Assembly: GCA_028824125.1 (NCBI GenBank)
Contig: JAPPES010000039.1
Location: 1 to 53,724, forward strand
Reading direction: 5' to 3'
Length of the DNA: 53,724 bases
Origin: Candidatus Poribacteria bacterium
GTDB lineage: Bacteria > Poribacteria > WGA-4E > WGA-3G
In this document: positions 18,630 through 26,390 of the stretch, piece by piece
Layout: each line of letters opens with the position of its first letter
How positions within the stretch are numbered: position 1 is the stretch's first letter
Notes under the pieces: model-generated
What the model saw: the letters and a program-made list of their open reading frames with translations, nothing else
Databases searched by the model: none
Told to the model about the DNA's origin: nothing
Made by a program: the position numbers and the translations under genes

Positions 18630-19367
18630 TTAATCTTCAATAGATGTTGTAATATCCAACTCTAAATCCATCAATTTTCGGAGCGGTTCCATATCCTGAA
18701 TTGGATTCTCTTTGATATTTAAACGTGTTAACCTCGTAAAGTTCGCTATAGAACGGGCATCGCTGATCTGATTTTTGTCCAGTGCTAAATGTGTCAATTG
18801 CGTCAAGTCAGCAAGTGGTGATATATCGTTAATCTGATTTCCACTTAGCCATAGGTGCGTTATCTGTTTCAAGTTCGCAAGTGAACTTAGATCGCGAAGT
18901 TGATTCCGTCTGATGTTTAACAACTGCATCTGTGTTAAATTAGCCAGTGGTGAAATGTCGTTAAGTTGATTGTCCCAAAGTCCTAATTCTGTGAGTTGCG
19001 TTAACCCTGCCAAAGGTTTGATGTCAGTAATTTGATTTTCGCCAAGTCCTAATTTTGCGAGTCGTGTTAATCCCGCAAGGGGTTTAATATCACTGATTTG
19101 ATTGTCCCAGAACTCTAAGTACGTCAGTTGCGTCGATCCAGCAATAGGCGTAATGTCGCTAATCTGATTCTTCTCAAGTTCTAAAACTTTTAAACCTGTC
19201 GCTTTTTCCAATCCCGTTAGGTCTTTTATACCTTTTTCTTCGGCATGTAGTTTTTCCAATTCCGCTAACTTTTTTTGCGGAATTGGATCGTTTGGTCGCA
19301 GCCCGAGTGCATCGCGCACTGCGGCAGCTAAGTTGGCATCCGGTATTGTTACAGCAAAACTATCCAT
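18630..19367 (-). CDS. Leucine-rich repeat protein lacking a signal peptide
   Basis: 245 residues from ATG 19367 (AAAGGAATCACACT upstream); a TTG at 19397 would add ten residues but no signal sequence. The product starts MDSFAVTIPDANLAAAVRDA, so the shared N-cap begins almost at the initiator. Nine 22-residue LRR units follow (NQISDITPIAG, NQISDIKPLAGLTRL and so on), ending with the complete NPIQDMEPLRKLMDLELDI cap. Both neighbouring paralogues have an export signal before the same cap, so this copy has either lost it or acts in the cytoplasm. Confidence 0.82.
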   Translation of the reverse strand: MDSFAVTIPDANLAAAVRDALGLRPNDPIPQKKLAELEKLHAEEKGIKDLTGLEKATGLKVLELEKNQISDITPIAGSTQLTYLEFWDNQISDIKPLAGLTRLAKLGLGENQITDIKPLAGLTQLTELGLWDNQLNDISPLANLTQMQLLNIRRNQLRDLSSLANLKQITHLWLSGNQINDISPLADLTQLTHLALDKNQISDARSIANFTRLTRLNIKENPIQDMEPLRKLMDLELDITTSIED

Positions 19368-19454
19368 AGTGTGATTCCTTTCAAAATTAATGAACAAGTG
19401 CTATCTTGTTTTCAAGATATTTCCTTGTTTTTAGCACATAGTCTCAGAAGCAAT

Positions 19455-20390
19455 TTACTTTTTTTCGTTTGTGGCTTCAAAATCCCACTCTAAATCTGGG
19501 AGTTCTTTTATGAGTTTTAGAAGTGGTTCCATATCCTGAATCGGATTCTCCGAAAGGTATAATTTGTCCAACTGTGTCAAATTAGTGAGCGGCTTTATGT
19601 CACTGACTTGATTCCGGGTTAGTGATAACACTTCCAATTGTGTCAAGTTCGTAAGTTGTTTTATGTCGTTAATTTGGTTATCAGAAAGGTATAACGTTGT
19701 CAACTGTGTCAAGTTCGCGAGGGGCGTTAGGTCGCTGATTTGATTCAACTCTATTCCTAATTTTGTCAACGCCTTCAAGTTGACAAGTGGCATTAGGTCG
19801 CTGATTTGGTTTTTGTCCAGCCATAATGATTCTAATTGTGTCAAGTTTGCAATTGGCTCAATATCACTGATTTGATTATCAGATAGATACAACAGAGTCA
19901 ATTGTGTCAAGTTTGCGATCGGTTTAATGTCCCTGACTTGGTTCTTGTCCAACCATAATGATTCTAATTGTGTCAAGTTTGCAATTGGTTCAATATCGCT
20001 GATTTTATTTACTACGATGTCTAAACTTACTAACTGTGTTAGATTCGTAAGAAGAGATACATCGCTAATCTGATTTTCACCAAGGTATAAGTGGGTTAGT
20101 TGGCGGAGTTCCGTGAGATGTGTCAGGTCCTCAATCTGATTCTTACGGAGTTCTAAAGTCTTTAAGCCTTTTGCATGTTCCAGTCCTGTTAAGTCTCTAA
20201 TGTCTTTGCTGTCAGCAGTAAGTTTCTCCAATTCTTCAAGTTTCTTTTGAGGAATAGGATCGGTTGGACTTAAACCGAGTGCTTCGCGCACAGCTGCGGC
20301 TAAGTTTTGATCGGGCATAACGACTTCTGGACCATCAGAGCAACTAATGAACATTATTGGTAATAATAACAGAATGTAAAAGGATTTCAT
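19455..20390 (-). CDS. Leucine-rich repeat lipoprotein
   Basis: 311 residues from ATG 20390. The N-terminus MKSFYILLLLPIMFISCSDG is a lipoprotein signal with lipobox ISC (Cys17). The helical cap MPDQNLAAAVREALGL, then eleven LRR units (LTQLxxLxLDKNQISDI type) and the ENPIQDMEPLLKL cap follow. An alternative ATG at 20435, one base after the stop of the upstream PSD1 gene and preceded by AAGGGATAAT, would add 15 residues encoded by an intergenic palindrome (20406-20427). The lipobox favours 20390, but coupling could favour 20435. It is probably membrane-anchored, facing the periplasm or surface. Confidence 0.82.
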   Translation of the reverse strand: MKSFYILLLLPIMFISCSDGPEVVMPDQNLAAAVREALGLSPTDPIPQKKLEELEKLTADSKDIRDLTGLEHAKGLKTLELRKNQIEDLTHLTELRQLTHLYLGENQISDVSLLTNLTQLVSLDIVVNKISDIEPIANLTQLESLWLDKNQVRDIKPIANLTQLTLLYLSDNQISDIEPIANLTQLESLWLDKNQISDLMPLVNLKALTKLGIELNQISDLTPLANLTQLTTLYLSDNQINDIKQLTNLTQLEVLSLTRNQVSDIKPLTNLTQLDKLYLSENPIQDMEPLLKLIKELPDLEWDFEATNEKK

Positions 20391-20405
20391 AATTAAATAG
20401 GCATA

Positions 20406-20427
20406 GGCGCGAACTCCTGTTCGCGCC
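20406..20427. repeat. Hairpin repeat overlapping the possible upstream start of the LRR lipoprotein
   Basis: GGCGCGAACTCCTGTTCGCGCC forms a nearly perfect hairpin (GGCGCGAAC/GTTCGCGCC). It belongs to the class of variable-stem intergenic hairpins. Here it lies between two genes 46 bp apart and stays open in the frame of the downstream gene. Confidence 0.7.
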
Positions 20428-20436
20428 CTCTCCATA

Positions 20437-23400
20437 TTATCCCTTATTCAAGACTTCGTCCAAATTAAGGATAAGGTTTGCAATCATTGTCCATGTAGCA
20501 ACTTCGACTGCATCTAATTTCTCATCAGGTTTGGATTCGCCGACAGTAATGAGTTCTTTTGCTGCTTCCGGATCCGCTTTCATCTCTTCAGAATGCGCCT
20601 GCATCGTTTCGAGTAGCAGTACGACTTCTGCAGGTTTCGGTTCGCGGGCGGTTGCCATCTCAAAGATATAAGCGATTCGTTCCTCTGATGTTTGACCACC
20701 CTCTTTGATTGTGCGTTCTGCAAACGCACGTGCCGCTTCAACGAACTGTGGATCGTTCATCAACATTAACGCCTGCATCGGTGTATTTGTGCGTTCACGG
20801 CGGATTGTGCAAGCCTCCCGTGATGGCGCATCTAAGATATTCATCTGCGGCGGCGGTGCAGTTCGCTTCCAGAACGTATAGAGACTTCTACGATACACCT
20901 TATCAGCACCGGAATCTTTCCTAAAGGTATCAGTATTAGAACCGGTAAACCCGACAGCTTTCCAGAGTCCACCCGGTTGTGGCGGTTTGACACTCGGTCC
21001 ACCAATACGTTTATACAACAAGCCACTAACAGCCAAGGCATTGTCACGCACAATTTCAGCGTCAAAACGATATCTTGGGGCGTGAGAGAACAGCACGTTA
21101 TCGGTATCGCGTTCCAATTTTTTGGGCGTAACCTTTGCACTCTGTCGGTATGTTGCCGATGTGAGCATCAGTTTCTGCATTACTTGTACATCCCAGCCAG
21201 ATGCCACAAATTCGGTTGCAAGCCAATCGAGAAGTTCCGGGTGCGTTGGCGGTGTGCCTTGTGTGCCGAAGTCCTCTGATGTTTTCACAATACCGGTCCC
21301 AAAGATATTTTGCCAGAAACGGTTAATAGTAACACGCGCGGTAAGCGGATGTCTGCGGGAAACCAACCATTTCGCCAGTGAATGGCGATTTGGCGGCGAA
21401 CCCTTCACCACGGCCGGAAGTGCTGCGGGTGTTTGTGGATACACCTGATCGCCTCGGTGTTGATATGCCCCGCGTTCCAGGATGTATGCCCCGCGTGGTT
21501 CAGATCGTTCTTGCATCACCAACGTCGTCGTAAGCGAATTATTTAGTGAATTTCGCTTGTTTTGGGTATCTGCTAAATCCGCGTAGAGTTTTTTCAAATC
21601 CTCATCGGTTGAGACGTTTCGACGGTAGTATTCCCGAATTTGCGTCTGTTGATCGCCGTTGCGTTTACCTCTTTCAACCGCTATTGTATCAACGATGTTT
21701 GCCGTTACCATCGGTGCATCAGATTCCATGCGGAAGAAAAAGCCTGATGGACCAGAATAGTTGACAACCTTTAGCAGCAATTCGTTATTGCCCGGGTTAA
21801 GTTGAATTTGGACTTTCTCAGTATCTGGTGCAGCATCGCGTTGGATATTGCTGGCAAGCACTTCCGCCTGATTTACCCAGACCTTCAACGCATCGTTGCT
21901 ACTGAGATAAAGCGTCGCTTTCTGTTTGGTTTCAGAGGTAATGTTTCGATAGAGATATGTCGCGCTGTTTTCACCAACGATGTCGTTATGCACCTGACCG
22001 TCCTGCCAATGTGTCTGCTGTTTCCACGTCAATTCTTTTGAACCGACAGTGAATTTATCTTTTGTATTCACAGGTTTGGTTTCCGGTTCATAAACATTAT
22101 AGAAGGCGATGTTGCCATGTTCTGCGGTAAACGGACCGGCAGAATGCCAGTTTCCAAGCGAGACTTTAGAACCGATCGGGTAGATCGTCGGTGCGTCTGC
22201 GACAGCAAGTCTGAACCTGCCCAGGTGATGCTTGGCGTGCTGAGATTCATGTTTAAGGCGAATCCTTAACAACCCACCTTCTGTACCGAATGGATTTGCA
22301 ACAAGAAAGATCGCTTGCCGACTGTTGCCACGATTGTTATTGCTTTCTAAACCCCAACCGGTTTCCGGTTTATCGTCAACCACATTCGCAATAGCAAAAT
22401 CACCGCCTCCCTGCTCCTTGTCTGCCCATGCTTTCACGATAGGAACGGATGTCCACGGGTCTTTGGGTTCAGCAGGTTCTGCTGATTCTTCAGTTTTTTC
22501 CTCAGCAGGTTGAGTCTCGTCAGTTTCTGGTGCTGCTTCTTCAGCAGGTTCTGTAGCATCTGCTTCTGTTGTAGCATCTTCGGCGGGTTTATCTTCCGCT
22601 TCTTCAGCAGGTTTCTCAGTGGTTTGTGCCTCATCAGTTTCTGGTGCTGCTTCTTCAGCAGGTTTCTCTTCATCGGTTGGTGCTGCTTTTTCAGCGGGTT
22701 GCGCTTCATCAGTTGCCTCCGCTTCTTCAGCTGCTTTTGCCTCCTCAGCTGCCTCCGCTTCTGCGGCTGCTTTTGCCGCTGCGGCAGCCTTAGCTGCTTC
22801 AACCGCTTTTTGTGCTGCTTCTTTAGCAGCATTAAGCTCTTGCTCTGCATTTGCAGCGGGAACGATGTCAACAGAAAATCCTGTCAAAACTACATTGCTA
22901 TTGTCACTACGCCCGATACCACTGCCCGGTAAGGATTTGTCAGGAAGACCTTCCAATCGAACAGCACTCCACTTACCGGCAGGCAGTTTTGCAATAACTT
23001 CATAGACCTCTTTGTCAGGGTTTTCACCACTTGCCAAAACAGAATTATCATCACGGATTTCAACCGTCGCGCCCCCTTGTGAAAGGACAACCTCTGGCTT
23101 GATAAGTGTCCACCGCGGCATCCTGTTTTCCCATGCAGTTTGGGCAGCATCAACTAGCGGCAATGGCCCCTTACTCCGTGTGTCTAAGTCTTTGATCTGG
23201 TCATCATATTTTGCAAGTTGTGCCTTCTGCTCTGGTGTCGGCAATTTCACAACAGGAGGCGAATCCTTGCGGTTGCCGTCCATCGCATTTTCGGTGATAT
23301 TGTTGAAATAGGCAAAGAGTTGATAGTATTCTTTCTGTGAAATCGGGTCGTATTTATGGTCGTGGCACTGCGCGCAAGCAGCGGTTAAGCCCATCCAGAC

Positions 23401-24396
23401 AGTGGACGTCGTATTGACTCTGTCAACAGCATATCGAACGTAATATTCTTCGGCAATTGAACCGCCTTCGCTTGTTGTGACGTGGCATCGGTTGAAACCT
23501 GTAGCGACACGTTGATCAACGGTTGGTTCAGGTAACAGATCACCCGCCAACTGCTCAATCGTAAACTGGTCAAACGGCATCTTATTATTAAATGCCTTAA
23601 TCACCCAATCCCTATAAGGCCACATTTCGCGATAGTTGTCTAAATGTAGTCCGTGCGTATCGCCATAACGTGCCACATCTAACCAGAAGCGCGCCATGTG
23701 TTCGCCATATTCGGGTTTTGCCATGAAGGTATCAATCAGTTTTTCGTAAGCATCAGGTGAATCATCCGCGAGGAATTGGTATATTTCTTCACGGGTTGGT
23801 GGTAAACCGGTCAGGTCAAAACTTAAGCGGCGGATAAGGGTGCGCCTGTCCGCTTCTATGGCGGGTTGCAGTCCTTCTTTTTCAAGACGTGCCAAGATAA
23901 ACGCATCAATTGGGTTTCGTGCCCAATCTTTGTTTTTCACAGTGGGTAGCATTGGACGAATAGGTGTGGTGAATGCCCAATGTTCCTCCCATTGTGCCCC
24001 TTCGCTTATCCACTGTTTGATGGTTTCTATTTGCTCTGGTGTTAACGTTTTATTAAAATCTGCTGGTGGCATCCGACGACTGTCGTCATCAGAGGTGATA
24101 CGGAGGTAGAGTTCGCTCTCATCTGGTTCTTTAGGAACGAGAATTGGATACCCGCTCGGTTCAGAAAACGCGCCCTCTTTTGTATCAAGTCGTAGGTTTG
24201 CCTGTCGAGTCTTTTCGTCTGGACCGTGGCAGGCGAAACAGTTGTCTGCTAAAATAGGACGAATGTCCTGGCTATAATTAACGGTTGTTTGTAGGGTTTC
24301 GTGGTTATCCGCGGATGCAAGGGGAAGTCCTAACATCACGATACATAAATAGACTAACATTGCAGTTAGTGGAATGGAACTTTTAGCACTTTTCAC
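20437..24396 (-). CDS. PSD1-type protein: cytochrome-c-like domain, DUF1549, sugar-binding-like insert, DUF1553
   Basis: 1,319 residues. Signal peptide (about 1-29), then a planctomycete cytochrome c domain with heme motif CFACH (53-57). DUF1549 follows (PIDAFILARLEKEGL through PFDQFTIEQLAGDLLPEP), with a second CxxCH, CAQCH, near residue 340. Residues about 514-644 are a low-complexity Ala/Glu/Pro spacer. A beta domain resembling PA14/NPCBM modules (WHSAGPF..YLYRNI..LYLSSNDALKVWVN) comes next, then DUF1553 (HPLTARVTINRFWQNIFG). Family members are exported and found with DUF1501 proteins; a role in polysaccharide or sulfated-polymer use has been proposed but is unproven. It starts the block that continues into the LRR and DUF1501 genes. 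Confidence 0.9.
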   Translation of the reverse strand: MKSAKSSIPLTAMLVYLCIVMLGLPLASADNHETLQTTVNYSQDIRPILADNCFACHGPDEKTRQANLRLDTKEGAFSEPSGYPILVPKEPDESELYLRITSDDDSRRMPPADFNKTLTPEQIETIKQWISEGAQWEEHWAFTTPIRPMLPTVKNKDWARNPIDAFILARLEKEGLQPAIEADRRTLIRRLSFDLTGLPPTREEIYQFLADDSPDAYEKLIDTFMAKPEYGEHMARFWLDVARYGDTHGLHLDNYREMWPYRDWVIKAFNNKMPFDQFTIEQLAGDLLPEPTVDQRVATGFNRCHVTTSEGGSIAEEYYVRYAVDRVNTTSTVWMGLTAACAQCHDHKYDPISQKEYYQLFAYFNNITENAMDGNRKDSPPVVKLPTPEQKAQLAKYDDQIKDLDTRSKGPLPLVDAAQTAWENRMPRWTLIKPEVVLSQGGATVEIRDDNSVLASGENPDKEVYEVIAKLPAGKWSAVRLEGLPDKSLPGSGIGRSDNSNVVLTGFSVDIVPAANAEQELNAAKEAAQKAVEAAKAAAAAKAAAEAEAAEEAKAAEEAEATDEAQPAEKAAPTDEEKPAEEAAPETDEAQTTEKPAEEAEDKPAEDATTEADATEPAEEAAPETDETQPAEEKTEESAEPAEPKDPWTSVPIVKAWADKEQGGGDFAIANVVDDKPETGWGLESNNNRGNSRQAIFLVANPFGTEGGLLRIRLKHESQHAKHHLGRFRLAVADAPTIYPIGSKVSLGNWHSAGPFTAEHGNIAFYNVYEPETKPVNTKDKFTVGSKELTWKQQTHWQDGQVHNDIVGENSATYLYRNITSETKQKATLYLSSNDALKVWVNQAEVLASNIQRDAAPDTEKVQIQLNPGNNELLLKVVNYSGPSGFFFRMESDAPMVTANIVDTIAVERGKRNGDQQTQIREYYRRNVSTDEDLKKLYADLADTQNKRNSLNNSLTTTLVMQERSEPRGAYILERGAYQHRGDQVYPQTPAALPAVVKGSPPNRHSLAKWLVSRRHPLTARVTINRFWQNIFGTGIVKTSEDFGTQGTPPTHPELLDWLATEFVASGWDVQVMQKLMLTSATYRQSAKVTPKKLERDTDNVLFSHAPRYRFDAEIVRDNALAVSGLLYKRIGGPSVKPPQPGGLWKAVGFTGSNTDTFRKDSGADKVYRRSLYTFWKRTAPPPQMNILDAPSREACTIRRERTNTPMQALMLMNDPQFVEAARAFAERTIKEGGQTSEERIAYIFEMATAREPKPAEVVLLLETMQAHSEEMKADPEAAKELITVGESKPDEKLDAVEVATWTMIANLILNLDEVLNKG

Positions 24397-24544
24397 TGGA
24401 ATTCACTCCTTTTTAATAGGGTTTACATCTGAAGTTTTTATAACAGAATTGACAATTAGGTAGTTTTCTTGCTAAATATTATTTATATGTTTCCATTTAG
24501 AACTACTTAGTTTACGAATACGATTGAAGTCTTGAAAAATGGAT

Positions 24545-25612
24545 TTACTTATCTTCCCACCCGATCTCATCAAGAGTTTGTGCGGTTACGGCCTGCTCAA
24601 AAAGTGTATCAAGGCGGGAAAGGCTCCGCATCACAGAAACTTTGGTGATAAGCGTTTCTGGAACAGGATCAAAACGGAGATGAAGCAGTTTTAGGAGGGA
24701 CTCCCGTTTTGCCCGGATTTCTCCTCGTTTTTCTCCGTGTTCTTCCCCTTGTTGAATTAGGTATTCAGCCATTGTTTGTGCCATTGTTTCTCCCTCCTCT
24801 CTACGGGATGGTTCTTTCATTTGCTGGTGAATCAGCGTTTGCAATTCTTCATGTTCTTTAGGCGGACGGCGATGCAGTATCAACAGATACAGATAAAAAA
24901 TGGAGCGTCGCCACTGTCCTATTTTCTCTGCATCAAGCGTGTCAATATGCGTTACCGCTTCCATCAACGCAGTGCGTATTTCTTCCTTAGTCGCGTGTTC
25001 TTTTTGTAACACGGTAAGCAACCATCCGAATGGATGATCTGTTCTCGTCAACTCGGCTGCATCCGTGTGCTTCACACTCAGAAACAACGTATCAAATTTC
25101 GGGATAAACCCGGAGAGTATATCGGGCAAATTCATCAAGCTGCTAAGTGATAGCGGCGTGTGCCATGTCTGTTCCCCAGTGTAAAACACAATCGGAATAA
25201 TCGGACGCAACCGCCACACACTTTTCGGGACGTTGTTTGACTCTAACTCACGGCGTTGAAAATCCCAGATCTGCATCATATAGAACAGCACGCGAAATCC
25301 CATCATCGGGTCAACCGTGGATTGATGTTCTATTAGGATATAGATCAGCAGTTCATCTGTTGCCGACTCTCCACGAAACGGCACCCGATACACAAGGTCA
25401 GACTCCTGTTCCCGCAAATTGTCCGGTATGAAACTCCTATTGATATGTAAGAGTCTACTAAAATCAAGTCCCTCTATAAGGTGCGCCGCTACAATTTCCA
25501 ATAGCCCCCGCACGTTATCGCTATCCTCCAGCAGCCATCGCGTGCTACGGTTATGGAAATGTTCTATCGGAAAATCAAAAGATGTAAGTGCTTCTATCTC
25601 TCTGTCAGTCAT
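24545..25612 (-). CDS. Rpn family (YhgA-like) recombination-promoting nuclease / transposase-like protein
   Basis: 355 residues. The PD-(D/E)XK nuclease core is recognisable: ESDLVYRVPFRG, LLIYILIEHQSTVD (candidate catalytic E and Q), MMGFRVLFYMMQIW and RPIIPIVFYTGEQTWHTPL. The C-terminal half is helical and highly charged (GEEHGEKRGEIRAKRESLLK), as usual in the family. E. coli Rpn proteins promote RecA-independent recombination; the natural role is uncertain. A paralogue at 46157-47221 is interrupted. A 12-bp palindrome sits 16 bases before the ATG. Confidence 0.85.
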   Translation of the reverse strand: MTDREIEALTSFDFPIEHFHNRSTRWLLEDSDNVRGLLEIVAAHLIEGLDFSRLLHINRSFIPDNLREQESDLVYRVPFRGESATDELLIYILIEHQSTVDPMMGFRVLFYMMQIWDFQRRELESNNVPKSVWRLRPIIPIVFYTGEQTWHTPLSLSSLMNLPDILSGFIPKFDTLFLSVKHTDAAELTRTDHPFGWLLTVLQKEHATKEEIRTALMEAVTHIDTLDAEKIGQWRRSIFYLYLLILHRRPPKEHEELQTLIHQQMKEPSRREEGETMAQTMAEYLIQQGEEHGEKRGEIRAKRESLLKLLHLRFDPVPETLITKVSVMRSLSRLDTLFEQAVTAQTLDEIGWEDK

Positions 25613-25627
25613 AACAGAATTATGTTA

Positions 25628-25639
25628 TATAACGTTATA
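25628..25639. promoter_or_regulatory. Operator-like palindrome upstream of the Rpn gene
   Basis: TATAACGTTATA is a perfect 12-bp palindrome ending 16 bases from the ATG at 25612. The position would suit repression. No regulator is known and AT-rich palindromes arise by chance. Confidence 0.3.
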
Positions 25640-25715
25640 GCAATCAAAAAGTTTAAAATGATTATGCCATTTTAAGACGTAAAAGGTTTTATTGTCAACC
25701 CTTTTTATACTAAAC

Positions 25716-26107
25716 TTTGGACAATTTTAGGGGTCCTTATTTGATAGCATCGTTTATGGAAAAACGTGGATATTAGAATCAGATTTTATCCACACACATT
25801 TCGCCCCGCTGGGGCTTTGTCCGTGTATATGTCAGCTGCTATACACATTTCGCCCCGCTGGGGCTATTGGTTAGGTGAACACTGCAAATTATTTTTCTAC
25901 GAGTTAAATTTTTTGTGAAGACTTACAGAAAAAACTTATATTGGATGCGATAAGAGCAGCCCCAGCGGGGCGGAATGTTTATAGAAAAGTAGGTATCCAC
26001 ACCTCTTTAGCCCCAGCGGGGCGAAATGTGTATCAGCATCTTTCTGCGCTGTCCAGCGTTTCATTTAACCTAAATCTACTGGATAGAAACTCTTAAAATT
26101 GTCCAAA
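25716..26107. repeat. Composite 390-bp inverted-repeat element with four GCCCCGCTGGGGC boxes
   Basis: Outer arms TTTGGACAATTTTA (25716-25729) and its reverse complement (26094-26107) bound the unit. Inside, CACATTTCGCCCCGCTGGGG appears around 25796 and 25845, and in inverted orientation around 25959 and 26010 (AGCCCCAGCGGGGCGAAATG). The array could fold into a large cruciform. With the next element it fills the 778-bp gap 25613-26390, which has no gene. Confidence 0.75.
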
Positions 26108-26117
26108 CTATACCTTT

Positions 26118-26305
26118 TTATAGTAAAATCCGAAAATATGTGGACATTTCAATGAACAACAATCCCCACACCATAACGCTGGCGAGGCGGGGAATGCCTA
26201 AATGGCATTCATACCCGGGGAATGACTAAACGTCATTCATACCGTTGATTTCTTGATTTCTTCCTAACCTCGCCAATGTAAAGGTAATTGTGGATTTCAC
26301 TATAA
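26118..26305. repeat. MITE-like element, 188 bp, carrying a nested REP fragment
   Basis: The ends TTATAGTAAAATCC and GGATTTCACTATAA are inverted repeats. The internal sequence matches the 117-bp element at 41342-41458 almost base for base, except that about 70 bp containing GGGGAATGCC...ATTCATACCGTTGATT interrupts the central GGCGAGG/CCTAACCTCGCC hairpin. The inserted part is a piece of REP family A. Confidence 0.85.
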
Positions 26306-26390
26306 ATTGGAAGGTAGAATAGAGTGAGAATATATCATAAATATGGGAGGATAGAATAAGAGGCGATAGCAAATTGCGTTAAAATAGAAA

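Noticed and set aside
16400..20300. Regular 66-bp repeats resembling a CRISPR array
   Set aside because: The period is 22 codons of leucine-rich repeats within open frames; there are no constant repeats with unique spacers.
22434..22932. Lys/Gln-rich and Cys/Phe-rich ORFs over the PSD1 spacer
   Set aside because: Both are alternate frames of the Ala/Glu/Pro repeat and have no start signals.
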